In this document: piece after piece, positions 38,137 through 46,360 of the stretch | Numbering within the stretch: position 1 is the stretch's first letter | Layout: each line of letters begins with the position of its first letter | NCBI GenBank assembly: GCA_016125085.1 | Contig: WGMM01000012.1 | Span: 114,262 to 178,261, forward strand | Direction: 5' to 3' | DNA from: a bacterium | GTDB taxonomy: Bacteria; Planctomycetota; Planctomycetia; Isosphaerales; Isosphaeraceae | Length of the DNA: 64,000 bases | Program-made: the position numbers and the translations under genes | The notes under the pieces: generated by a model | Told to the model about the DNA's origin: nothing | Database searches by the model: none | What the model saw: only the letters and a program-made list of their open reading frames with translations

Positions 38137-39021
38137 TTAACGGACCGTGCCCGCATCCGGCACGATCGCCATTCGTACGATACGGCCATCGAGCCGGCCG
38201 ACTTCCTGCCAGACATGACCGGCGAGCCGCTCGACCCGCTGGCGGACGTCGGTCAAATCACCCTGACGCATCGCCGCGAGTTCTTCCTGTACGTACTTCG
38301 TCAGTTCGAAATAAGTTTCGCGCTGGGCGCGTTCGCCATCACGCCGTATCTCCTGCATACGTCGCTCGATACGCTCATTGGCGAACTGCACGCGAGTCAG
38401 ACCTTCGATCACGGCGGAATCGAGCCCCGCGATGGAATCGGCCTGCTGGCGGACCTTGTTCTCCGTGTCACGCGCCGCCGTTTCGATCGACTGGATACGC
38501 CGTGCCACGGCAGCCTGCTCGTCAGCAATGCGTTCGGAATTCTCAGCCAGTTTTTCCAGGCTCGCTGTCATCGATCTTCGCAGCGATTCGCCCTGATCGA
38601 TCAGCGAATTCTGGATTTCGGCGGTACGCGTCAGTTCGATCACGCGGGCCTGGGCCTGGGCAAGGCTCGATTCAAGCTCCGCAAGCCGAGTTTCGCTGGC
38701 CTGTAACCGTTCCATCAGTTTCGCCTGATGCTGCTGCGGGCCGAATCCTGGCACCGTCCAGACGACCCAGGTCGAGCCCATCGCGATAACGACCGTAAGC
38801 ACGAGCGAACTGAGTTTCCGCAGGGTTTTCGCACCGCGGCGCGGGTTGCGGTCGTCGTTGTCGTCGAAGAGATAGCGATAGCCGGGATCGTCGGGGCCTG
38901 ATCCGATCGCCGTTTCGAGCCGCTCGGAATAGATTGCGGAAGGCCGGCTCCGCGACTTGCGCGTGCGATCCATGTCGATGACTTCGGCCTTGAGCGGTTT
39001 GTCGTCGAAACGGTCGTTCAT
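38137..39021 (-). CDS. Single-pass membrane protein with a long coiled coil
   Basis: The 294-residue protein has a charged cytoplasmic N-terminus of about 65 residues (DMDRTRKSRSRPSAIY, then a DDNDD-rich patch). One membrane helix follows at about 70-92 (SSLVLTVVIAMGSTWVVW), then an extracytoplasmic region that is predicted coiled coil for about 150 residues. That region is rich in Leu/Ala/Glu heptads (LMERLQASETRLAELESSLA through RVERLAGHVWQ). It has no catalytic motif. It may tether or space other envelope components. It has no obvious operon partner. The NYN-domain gene on the same strand starts about 1.2 kb upstream. Confidence 0.75.
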   Translation of the reverse strand: MNDRFDDKPLKAEVIDMDRTRKSRSRPSAIYSERLETAIGSGPDDPGYRYLFDDNDDRNPRRGAKTLRKLSSLVLTVVIAMGSTWVVWTVPGFGPQQHQAKLMERLQASETRLAELESSLAQAQARVIELTRTAEIQNSLIDQGESLRRSMTASLEKLAENSERIADEQAAVARRIQSIETAARDTENKVRQQADSIAGLDSAVIEGLTRVQFANERIERRMQEIRRDGERAQRETYFELTKYVQEELAAMRQGDLTDVRQRVERLAGHVWQEVGRLDGRIVRMAIVPDAGTVR

Positions 39022-39225
39022 TGGGACGCCCCTTCCCTGGGTTCCGCAACTGCCCTTCCTTGAATATCTTTTTCATCGACACATCGGAGGATGCACGATC
39101 ATCGGCATCTTGTCAGGATTCCACGCGACTTTGACACCTGATCCGGTCGTAGGGATTCTGCAGCCCGAATTCTACAATTTCGGTGCAGGCAGAAACGAAT
39201 CGGCCATGGATGACCTTGCGGCGCG

Positions 39226-40206
39226 TCAGAAATCGCCGGGTGGCCGCATCGGCCGCCGGGGTGCCCCGGGCTGGCCGGGTTGGGGCGGAGCCCCGGAATG
39301 CTGAGCTCCGGATGGCGGATAACTTTGGACCGACGGCGGCTGGCTGACGACCGGAGGCATCGCCGGCCCGCCGATCGCAGGTGCCACGGTCGGCTTTTTG
39401 GGGCGTGGCTTGTGTTCCTTGTTGCCGAAACGGGAAATGACGTAAGTGCCACTGCGCGGAGACACTTCGATATCGATCAGGGCCTTGTTGTCGGCGTCTT
39501 CCAGCAGGTTGTTGAAGTTGCGGTAACCGTAATACGATTCGTCGAACGACGGCTTCTTGCGTTTCATCGTGTCCTTGATGAGCGATGCGTACAGAACTTC
39601 GTGGTTTTCCCGCACCAGGGCGTTGCACGCTTCGATCAGCAGCGAGAAGGCCTCACGCTTGCGTTCCGGCAGGTCGGCCTGGATGTTGGCAGTCATTTTC
39701 TGTTCGTCTTCTTCGATCCGTTCGAGATCCTCGTAATAAATGAACTCGTCGCAGTTGTCGCGGAGCAGCTCGCTTGTCGAGCCTTTCATACCCATGCCAA
39801 TCACGTGGCGGCCGTTTTCCTTCAGTTTCGAAACCAGGGGCGAAAAATCGCTGTCGCCAGAAACGATCACGAAAGTGTCGATGTGCGGTTTCGACCAGGC
39901 AAGATCCATGGCATCCACCACCAGGCGGATATCGGCCGAATTCTTGCCGGTCTGGCTACGGCGGGGAATTTCGATCAGTTCGATCGCCGCCTCGTGAAAC
40001 GGCGCGGTGTAAGCCTGATACCTGTTCCAGTCGGCATAGGCCTTTTTGACGATCAGTTTGCCCTTTTCCAGAAGGCGTTCGAGCACCTTGAGAATTTCGA
40101 ATCGGGTCTTCTTCTGATTGACGTAGCCCTGGGCGAGATTCTCGAGGTCGATGAATACCGCCAGGTTATGTTCACGCGTCGACGAGCCGGAATGGGGCAG
40201 AGACAT
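39226..40206 (-). CDS. NYN-domain (LabA/DUF88-like) protein with C-terminal OST-HTH domain
   Basis: The 326-residue protein begins with a NYN domain (about 12-165), a PIN-like ribonuclease fold. Its acidic residues are visible: D20 and E22 in VFIDLENL, the Asp pair in DIRLVVDAMDLAW near 110 and SGDSDFSPLV near 130. A winged-helix OST-HTH/LOTUS-like domain follows (about 175-255, REAFSLLIEACNALVREN, then DESYYGYRNFNNLLEDA). The tail (about 262-326) is low-complexity Pro/Gly/Ser. This architecture suggests RNA binding plus possible RNA cleavage. The target is unknown. It is divergent from the NagB-like gene. Confidence 0.9.
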   Translation of the reverse strand: MSLPHSGSSTREHNLAVFIDLENLAQGYVNQKKTRFEILKVLERLLEKGKLIVKKAYADWNRYQAYTAPFHEAAIELIEIPRRSQTGKNSADIRLVVDAMDLAWSKPHIDTFVIVSGDSDFSPLVSKLKENGRHVIGMGMKGSTSELLRDNCDEFIYYEDLERIEEDEQKMTANIQADLPERKREAFSLLIEACNALVRENHEVLYASLIKDTMKRKKPSFDESYYGYRNFNNLLEDADNKALIDIEVSPRSGTYVISRFGNKEHKPRPKKPTVAPAIGGPAMPPVVSQPPSVQSYPPSGAQHSGAPPQPGQPGAPRRPMRPPGDF

Positions 40207-40561
40207 GGCAAATCTCGGAAGCTGCGTTCATATCAGGGATGGCGGCATCGTCGTCCTTCAGGTCGCCCGATCGCACGCGATCATCGTAATTCCGCGACCA
40301 TGGGAACGCAAGTTTTCGCATTCGTCGCAGACGTAACTCACACAGACGGATCCATGAGCACGCTTGCCGATGCCGGGTTGCATTTCCGTTCCGGGGATCC
40401 CAGAATGGACAACCGGCACTGTCCCGGTGAGACCCTCGCCCGATGTCGTCCGCTGACGTGCCCGAGCCCCGCCCTGCCCGATTCCTTCCGGCTCGCCTTT
40501 GCCTGAATCTCGACACGGCACGGCCATCCTGCATCCATCTCGCTTCGGAGTCAACCAAGCC
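40207..40561. other. 355-bp intergenic region between divergent genes
   Basis: I see no gene. It separates the NYN-domain gene from the NagB-like isomerase gene. The ribosome-binding site GGAG before 40562 is at its right edge. No clear promoter boxes were found. Confidence 0.4.
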
Positions 40562-41512
40562 ATGAATCTGCTGACCACGATCGACGGTTCTTTGATGCAG
40601 GGATTCTTCCCCAAAGGCTGGGATCTCGCTCGAATCGATGCGTGCTGCTCGCATCCGCCGACCGCGATTCATGATCGCCAGCCCTGGTGGCACGAGAACT
40701 TCGAACTGGTGGAATGCGGCACGATCGAAGACTTCGACGTGAAAATGGGCCATGAAATCGCCCAGACGATCCGCACGGCACGCATCGAAGGCCGCAAGCT
40801 CGCGATGATCCTGCCCGTCGGCCCGATGGGCATGTACCGCTGGGCCGTGTATTTCCTCAAAGAATGGGGCGTGAAATGCGACCACGTGCATGGCTTCAAC
40901 ATGGACGAATGGTCCGACGCGGCCGGCAACACCCTCCCTTCCACGAACCCCGGCGCGTTTCAGAACGCCATGGAACAGGCCTTTTATGGCCCCCTGGGCA
41001 ACCTGACGGTCCCGCAGGGCCAGCGCCATTTCGCCACTCCAGACAGCCTGCCGCACTATGGGGCCAAAATCGCTGATCTCAAGGCCGCCGGGGCGCACCT
41101 GGTCGTGATCTTCGGCATCGGGCGGGTTTGCCATATCGCGTTCTGGGAGCCTCACTTCGCTGGCGAATATGACTCCCTCGAAGCCTGGAAGGCACAAACG
41201 CACCGGATCGGCGCCAAACTGCACCCCCTTACGATCGAACAGAATGCCCTGACGAGCTTCAAAAGCCGAACGACCCTGGTCCCCGCCTATGCCAACACGA
41301 TCGGCCCAGGGCTGTTCCTGGCTGCCGACAAAATCATCGGCGGTGCCGAAGGCCAGTTCGGCCGGGGCATGCAGTGGCAGGGCATGAGCCTGTGGATGAC
41401 ACTGCGATACGGCCCGGATCCGTGGATTCCGTCCACGTTCATGCCGACCCAGGCCGGGCGGCTGTTCTTCACCAGCGAGCTGGCTGGTCCACTGGAACCG
41501 GAAATGAACTGA
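40562..41512 (+). CDS. Glucosamine-6-phosphate isomerase/deaminase (NagB) family protein
   Basis: The ATG at 40562 has GGAG about 11-12 nt upstream. The frame extending to 40499 has no such signal. The 316-residue protein belongs to the NagB/6-phosphogluconolactonase fold. It has the substrate-binding loop [11 protein letters not shown] (about 82-92) and [10 protein letters not shown] (about 106-115), which corresponds to the NagB signature with the catalytic Asp. A later segment is [14 protein letters not shown]. NagB converts glucosamine-6-phosphate to fructose-6-phosphate and ammonia. This group is longer than E. coli NagB (266) and has an unusual N-terminus, so the substrate is uncertain. 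The double zinc-ribbon gene follows 62 bp downstream. Confidence 0.82.
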   Translation: MNLLTTIDGSLMQGFFPKGWDLARIDACCSHPPTAIHDRQPWWHENFELVECGTIEDFDVKMGHEIAQTIRTARIEGRKLAMILPVGPMGMYRWAVYFLKEWGVKCDHVHGFNMDEWSDAAGNTLPSTNPGAFQNAMEQAFYGPLGNLTVPQGQRHFATPDSLPHYGAKIADLKAAGAHLVVIFGIGRVCHIAFWEPHFAGEYDSLEAWKAQTHRIGAKLHPLTIEQNALTSFKSRTTLVPAYANTIGPGLFLAADKIIGGAEGQFGRGMQWQGMSLWMTLRYGPDPWIPSTFMPTQAGRLFFTSELAGPLEPEMN

Positions 41513-41574
41513 TCCGCCGAAACGGAAGCGGGCTCGGCGATCGCAATTTGACTCTCGAGAAGGTCATTTCCTCG

Positions 41575-42528
41575 ATGTCGGAATCCGAGCCAACTCGTCG
41601 AGTCTCGGATTCCCTTCCGATCAAGGTCATCGCCTGCCCGCATTGCCAGCAGCTCACCCGGTATTTCCAGACGCGCTGGGGCTCGCCGGACTGGGACCTG
41701 TTCACTGATCTGGCCAGGGTATCCAGGTCCACGGCCGAACCGCACCCGATCGCCAAATGCCCCCATTGCCGCAAGTGCTTCTGGCGGGGCGAAGCTGTCA
41801 CTCAAGGGTATCTCCACCCCGACCGGATGCACGCATGCCAGGAACTGTTCGGTGTCGAGCGAATCCCGGCCACGGAAACGCCCTATGCCACCGACCTGGA
41901 ACGGGCCCTGCTCGATGGCCTGCCCCGCACCCGGCACGAAATCTGGCGCATTCACCTGATGGCCTGGCGCCGTCTCAACGACGGCCTCAGGTTCGAATCA
42001 CCGACCGCATGCTCCGCCGCGGCCATGGACAAACCCGTGCGGGCGTACATTGCGGACGCCCTGCTGAAGGACATGCCCAATCGCCACCCACTGACGCGCC
42101 TGCTGCGTATCGACATTCTCCGCCAGATGGGTCGATTCGCCGTTGCACGAAAATCGGCCACGACCATGGCGAACGGGCTGGGAATCGTCAAAAATCTGGG
42201 TGAGGCAGAATCGCTTTACAGGAATGGTCTTTACCAGGGCCTGATCCAGCGCCAGCTCGAACTCGTCGAGCGGGGCGATCGTCTGCCACGCCGGTTCGTC
42301 ATCACGCACTATCACAAAGCGACATTCCATACCATTTCCAAAGAATCTCACTTACGTCGAGGCGAGGATGTGAGGATCCGGCCGGGCGTCGATGCCTGGC
42401 ACCAGCTATGGCAGCGCGTAGAGCGTACCGGGTGGACGTGCCATAACTGTGGCCGCGGCGGACGGGCAGGCGAAGACTTCACTTATGACGGCCGAGTCGT
42501 CTGCCGGCACTGCGGCTGGCCACAATGA
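41575..42528 (+). CDS. Protein with zinc-ribbon motifs at both ends
   Basis: I start at the ATG at 41575 (MSESEPTRRV), just after the NagB-like stop. The longer frame overlaps the preceding gene. The 317-residue protein has a CPHC...CPHC zinc ribbon near the N-terminus (about 20-65) and CHNCG...CRHCG at the C-terminus (about 287-315). Between them are about 200 residues of mostly helical sequence (ALLDGLPRTRHEIWRIHLMA, then PLTRLLRIDILRQMG) that may form helical repeats. No enzymatic motif is recognised. The two ribbons suggest binding of nucleic acid or protein. It probably shares a transcript with the NagB-like gene. Confidence 0.75.
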   Translation: MSESEPTRRVSDSLPIKVIACPHCQQLTRYFQTRWGSPDWDLFTDLARVSRSTAEPHPIAKCPHCRKCFWRGEAVTQGYLHPDRMHACQELFGVERIPATETPYATDLERALLDGLPRTRHEIWRIHLMAWRRLNDGLRFESPTACSAAAMDKPVRAYIADALLKDMPNRHPLTRLLRIDILRQMGRFAVARKSATTMANGLGIVKNLGEAESLYRNGLYQGLIQRQLELVERGDRLPRRFVITHYHKATFHTISKESHLRRGEDVRIRPGVDAWHQLWQRVERTGWTCHNCGRGGRAGEDFTYDGRVVCRHCGWPQ

Positions 42529-42588
42529 TCGAAATGCGATAAGTTACGTACGAATCGACGGAACGACACGACCGGAAAGGAGTTCGCG

Positions 42589-43032
42589 ATGGGCGCCAGA
42601 GACTTCGATCGCACACGGGACAAAAGCCTGAAACGACGATACCTGACCAGGCCTCGAGTGATCGTGGCGGTGTCTTTCCTCGCCGTTCTAATTGGCCTGT
42701 GTCTCGCCGGCCGGCTCCCGTGGGGCGTCCTGGGCGTTTATGCCACCACAAGCGCGATCGCTTTCGGAACCTACGGTTATGACAAGTTTTCGGCGAAAAC
42801 CGGTCGCTGGCGGACGCCTGAGAAGACTTTGCTTACGCTTGGGCTGATCGGCGGCTGGCCAGGCGCACTCCTGGCGCAGGAATGGATCCGGCATAAGTCG
42901 TCGAAGATGTCGTTTCAGATCGTCTTCTGGGTGACAGTGGCCGTGAATTGTGCCGTGCTCACCTGGCTCGTCGTTCAGGCGCCGGAACGTGTCGAAGCCC
43001 TGATGCGCAATCTGGTGAAGCAATTCACTTGA
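42589..43032 (+). CDS. DUF1294 membrane protein
   Basis: The ATG follows GGAAAGGAG at a good distance. The 147-residue protein matches DUF1294. It has a basic N-terminus, a membrane helix (about 22-42, RVIVAVSFLAVLIGLCLAG), a second (about 45-60), and then the signature YGYDKFSAKTGRWRTPE with LGLIGGWPGALLAQ and RHKSSKMSFQ. A last helix lies at about 110-130. Some DUF1294 proteins carry an N-terminal cold-shock domain. Here it is absent and replaced by a basic segment. Function is unknown. The gene is on the same strand as the zinc-ribbon gene, with a gap of 60 bp, and converges with the ZIP gene. Confidence 0.88.
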   Translation: MGARDFDRTRDKSLKRRYLTRPRVIVAVSFLAVLIGLCLAGRLPWGVLGVYATTSAIAFGTYGYDKFSAKTGRWRTPEKTLLTLGLIGGWPGALLAQEWIRHKSSKMSFQIVFWVTVAVNCAVLTWLVVQAPERVEALMRNLVKQFT

Positions 43033-43060
43033 GATGCCTGGCTGAAACGGCTTTCTCTGC

Positions 43061-43942
43061 TCATTCGCCGAACGCGGCGACGATCGCCATGATTCCGACA
43101 CCCGCCAGCAGTGCGACCGAAAGCTTGCCCCGGTCGTGGCTGTGAAAGTGCAGTTCAGGCAATAAATCACTCAGAGCGATGCAGAGAAACGTCCCGGCAG
43201 AAAACGCCAGAGCGGCCCCGGTGAACGATTCGATCGTCCCGAAAGGCAAGGCGTTCAGGCTCGATTCGCCGAGAACGAACACAAGCGCCCCCAGCGGAAT
43301 CATCATCGAAAAAAGGAAATTCACGAGGTGCGAGACACCCGGCCGCACGCCGCCACGCCGCATGAGGCTCGTGATCGTGAGAGCGTCCGCGGGTTTATGC
43401 AGCAGCGTCGCCAGAAAGACGCCGCCGGAAATCGCCCAGGAACCTGGTGCTGTCGCCATCTCGGCCGAGGCTAGAGCCACACCCCCTAAAAGCGAATGCA
43501 GTGCCAGGCCGACCGTCGCCGCCTTCCAGTGGTATCTTGCCGTATCCACATGAGGGCGATGCAATTGCGCGTGGTTCGAGTGATCAGCAGCATGATGCAC
43601 ATGTTCTGCGGCGCATATGTGATCGTGCCCGGAATGTCTGGCTTCTACGTTTGCGTTTTCGGTTTCTTCAGGTTCGAATTCGTGATGGTGATAGCTGAAG
43701 AACCGTTCGATCATGAACAAAGTCAGCAGCCCGGGAAGTGACCACGCGACGACACCTGGGCCACCGATCTCGGCCGATTCAGGCAACATGTGCAACAACG
43801 CCGAGCCAAGCATGACACCGGCGGCGAAGCTCAAATAGACCTGCATGCGCACATGGGTGATGACACGCACAAGAGGCACGAGCCCGCCGCAGACGCTGGC
43901 GCATACCACCAGAATGCAATAGCCGATCAGCCGCTGACTCAT
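43061..43942 (-). CDS. ZIP family divalent metal transporter
   Basis: The 293-residue integral membrane protein has about eight hydrophobic helices. It has the family pattern of conserved polar residues, HMLPESAEIG after helix 2 and HSLLGGVALASAEM with HKPADAL in the middle helices. A cytoplasmic loop (about 90-140) is rich in His (HHHEFEPEE, HSGHDH, HVHHAADHSNHAQLH), typical of zinc binding. The C-terminus has SDLLPELHFHSHDRG. It should import Zn2+ or a similar metal. It lies downstream of the small basic protein and Fur-family genes on the same strand, and its start is only about 20 bp beyond a terminator. Confidence 0.92.
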   Translation of the reverse strand: MSQRLIGYCILVVCASVCGGLVPLVRVITHVRMQVYLSFAAGVMLGSALLHMLPESAEIGGPGVVAWSLPGLLTLFMIERFFSYHHHEFEPEETENANVEARHSGHDHICAAEHVHHAADHSNHAQLHRPHVDTARYHWKAATVGLALHSLLGGVALASAEMATAPGSWAISGGVFLATLLHKPADALTITSLMRRGGVRPGVSHLVNFLFSMMIPLGALVFVLGESSLNALPFGTIESFTGAALAFSAGTFLCIALSDLLPELHFHSHDRGKLSVALLAGVGIMAIVAAFGE

Positions 43943-43961
43943 GGGATGCGGAATCCATACG

Positions 43962-44024
43962 AAAAAAACGGACCGCTCAGGCGAAAACGCCTCTCTTCAG
44001 GAGAGAAGATTCGCCAGAGCGGTT
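43962..44024 (-). terminator. Long terminator of the small basic protein gene
   Basis: On the minus strand, ACCGCTC/GAGCGGT and GGCGAA/TTCGCC form a two-part stem around an inner CTCTC/GAGAG hairpin, followed by seven T (43962-43968). It lies 46 bp after the stop at 44071 and about 20 bp before the ZIP start. Confidence 0.85.
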
Positions 44025-44070
44025 CGTTCGATGTACCGTCAGGTCGAAGACGCCTGCGGGAAAGCCTGGA

Positions 44071-44262
44071 TCAGCCTTCGCGCTTCGGGCCGGACTGGCC
44101 GAGAGCCAGCTTACGATATTTGGTCTTCGGAACGTTGTAGACACCCTTTTCGGCTGTCCATTTGCCGTCTTCCTGAAGCAGCGCGAGCCGCTCGGCACGA
44201 CGCAGAACGTTACGAACACGAGCCAGACCACCACCACTCTTGAGACTCTTGTCGATCGACAT
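44071..44262 (-). CDS. Small basic protein (Planctomycetes/Verrucomicrobia/Chlamydiae family)
   Basis: The 63-residue protein starts MSIDKSLKSGGGLARVRNVL and continues RRAERLALLQEDGKW. It then has VYNVPKTKYRK and a basic tail. This is the pattern I recall for the conserved 'small basic protein' (TIGR04137), found across Planctomycetes, Verrucomicrobia and Chlamydiae and of unknown, possibly ribosome-linked role. A consensus-like promoter about 75 bp upstream and a strong terminator just downstream make it a short, highly expressed monocistronic unit. No other domain is present. Confidence 0.88.
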   Translation of the reverse strand: MSIDKSLKSGGGLARVRNVLRRAERLALLQEDGKWTAEKGVYNVPKTKYRKLALGQSGPKREG

Positions 44263-44335
44263 TCTTCGATTCTTCCGAAAGTTCTGAAGCTATCCACCCG
44301 GCGAGCACGGTCGTCCGACTCGCTTCGATGGATGA

Positions 44336-44365
44336 AATATCCCATGAAACAGGGGCATTTGTCAA
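44336..44365 (-). promoter_or_regulatory. Sigma70-type promoter of the small basic protein gene
   Basis: On the minus strand TTGACA (44365-44360) and GATATT (44341-44336) are 18 bp apart. The predicted leader is about 65 nt. This is the same -35 and spacing as the metH promoter. Confidence 0.55.
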
Positions 44366-44432
44366 GCGATCCATGTCACGCTTGACGCTCGAGACCGGCG
44401 ATCTGCCGCTTCGGAGCCTTTCGAGGGGCTCG

Positions 44433-44969
44433 TCAGACAAGATCCAGCCGACGCCTTTGACGCGACGACTTCCGGCTGCATTCCGAACAGACACCTTCGA
44501 CGACGAACCGGTGACTTTCCGCACGGAAGCCATGCTCGGCGGCCACCTGATCCCGAATCCGCCGTATTTCCTCGTTCCGGAATTCCACGATCGCATCGCA
44601 CTGGGTGCAGTGCATGTGATCATGCGACGGATAACCGAAATCGTGCTCGTAAACCGTCCGGTTGGCCAGCCGGAATTCACGCAGAAGGCCGCTGTCGACC
44701 AGCAGACGTAGCGTCCGGTAAACCGTCGAACGACTGACGTTGGACTCGGTCAGGCGTAAGTCGGCGACCAGTTCGTCGGCATCGAAATGCTTGTGAGAAC
44801 TGAACACGTGCCGCACCAGAACCCGCCTGGGTGTCGTGAGCTTCTCGCCACGAATTTCGAGAAACTCGCGGAATTTCTCCTCAGCGGACTGAGGCGAAGC
44901 CGGTGCGGCGAGATCCGCCTCGTCATTGGCAGCGACCTGTTCGGGATCCCGGGTCGTCGTCGTATCCAA
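44433..44969 (-). CDS. Fur-family metal-responsive repressor
   Basis: The family domain is clear but there is no suitable ATG. I choose the TTG at 44969, preceded by GAGGG at about 8 nt, giving 178 residues. A frame to 45341 would overlap the upstream gene and adds unrelated sequence. The winged-helix domain has LTTPRRVLVRHVFSS, then VSRSTVYRTLRLLVDSG. The dimerisation part has YPSHDHMHCTQCDAIVEF, the His/Cys metal site, and a second Cys pair in VCSECSRK. The acidic/Ala N-terminus (about 25 residues) is not conserved. Fur, Zur and PerR cannot be separated from sequence alone. The nearby ZIP gene slightly favours a zinc role. Confidence 0.82.
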   Translation of the reverse strand: MDTTTTRDPEQVAANDEADLAAPASPQSAEEKFREFLEIRGEKLTTPRRVLVRHVFSSHKHFDADELVADLRLTESNVSRSTVYRTLRLLVDSGLLREFRLANRTVYEHDFGYPSHDHMHCTQCDAIVEFRNEEIRRIRDQVAAEHGFRAESHRFVVEGVCSECSRKSSRQRRRLDLV

Positions 44970-45246
44970 ATCCAATTCCCTCAGGCTCAGCCTGCTGGCG
45001 ACCCGCTTCGACGCGGATCGAGTCGAATCCTCATAAGTTCGGCGAATAACTCTTGTACCAGAATCCGAAGCCTGACACCAGAATTTCCACCGAATTCCTC
45101 GATTTCGAGAATTGTCGGCGGCGGTCCCTGCGAAGGCGTCGAACGGCACGAATCGTTGATTCTCCGAACTCGCGACGAATCCCCCAGGCCCAAACCTGGA
45201 TTCGCAAGATCGTGCCCTGCGAAAGCCAGGCGAGCCCCGTCGCAAA

Positions 45247-46296
45247 TCACCTTGGCGGAGCAAGTTCCGGCAAACCTCCACCACCCGGAGCGAAGGGCGA
45301 CGGGGCCGAAGCGGACGGCAGGCGGGGCACCACGGCACCACCAGTGGATGGCACGTTCGGAGCGGTCACGATGGCCGGGTTCGTAATGGTCGTCGGTTCG
45401 GGAGTGACGACCTGATTCGGAATCTCGCTCCGGATCGGCTCCTCGGCGATCACCGTGCGGCCGCTGACGACCGGCCCGGTATGGATCTCGACTGCTCCGC
45501 CGGAATTCGCCGATGTCGAGAATTCCGCCGATTCGCCTGACCGGTTCGATGACAATTTCATGATCAGCTCGTCGACCGCCTTGTGCAGGTGAGCGACGCT
45601 CGGGTCGCAGCCTTTCGGATCGCCGGCATAAGAAAAGGCATGTGCCCTCAACCGTCCCATCGCGCGATCGTAAACGACCATCTGCACGTTTTCGATGAAA
45701 TCGGCAGAAGGTTGGCCGCAGTGTCCGCGAATTCGCGAGAAATCATGCCCGCGAATGACAGAAAGGATCGGCTTGATCTGAGCCAGGGGGAGTCGGTGCA
45801 CGCCTTCGGTATCGATGACGGTGCCGTCGGCGTAAACCTGGAGAAACAGGGCAAAACTGTTGCCGCTATCGGCCCGGGCGATACCGACGCGAGTGAGAAC
45901 AGGATCGGCTTCGGTGACGGGTCCGACATGCTTGGGTCGGGCCGTGATCCGCGAAGCCGACGATTCGCCGAAGCCGGGCGAAGTGACGGCGGGCTGAAAT
46001 GTCGTGGCCGGGCCGGCAGGGGCGGCGTCCTGAACCCGAAAGTTGCTGCGTTCCGAAGGCACGCTGGCGATATCGAGCGCGTCTTCGTCGTCATCAGCTT
46101 CTTGGCGATGAGGCTTCGGAGCGGGCTTCGACGTCTGTCGTGAATTGCCCAGGCGGAAAAGCCGCGAAAGGCCAAAGCCGCGGGGTTCGTCGTCGGCGAT
46201 GGCGACGGCCGTGACCGTGAGAATCGGCACGGCGAACAGCGGCACGATCATTAATCGGCGAAACGCGGAACCGAACGAACGATATCGGGCGAGCAT
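45247..46296 (-). CDS. Exported protein of unknown function
   Basis: The ATG at 46296 has GGAGG upstream at a good distance, so I prefer it to the frame start at 46422. The 349-residue product has a signal peptide (about 1-33, AFRRLMIVPLFAVPILTVTA). After it comes a low-complexity charged stretch with DDDEDALD, then a compact domain (about 130-250). That domain contains ARADSGNSFALFLQVYADGT, GHDFSRIRGHCGQP and FIENVQMVVYDRAMG. The rest (about 250-349) is Pro/Ser/Ala-rich, ending in PGGGGLPELAPPR. I recognise no family. It follows the PilB/GspE ATPase gene on the same strand, with a gap of 64 bp. Confidence 0.72.
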   Translation of the reverse strand: MLARYRSFGSAFRRLMIVPLFAVPILTVTAVAIADDEPRGFGLSRLFRLGNSRQTSKPAPKPHRQEADDDEDALDIASVPSERSNFRVQDAAPAGPATTFQPAVTSPGFGESSASRITARPKHVGPVTEADPVLTRVGIARADSGNSFALFLQVYADGTVIDTEGVHRLPLAQIKPILSVIRGHDFSRIRGHCGQPSADFIENVQMVVYDRAMGRLRAHAFSYAGDPKGCDPSVAHLHKAVDELIMKLSSNRSGESAEFSTSANSGGAVEIHTGPVVSGRTVIAEEPIRSEIPNQVVTPEPTTITNPAIVTAPNVPSTGGAVVPRLPSASAPSPFAPGGGGLPELAPPR

Positions 46297-46360
46297 GCCA
46301 GGGACCTCCGTGTCCGATTTGCGAAGGCAGCCCCCGGCCAATCGTATTCGCTCCGGAGCC

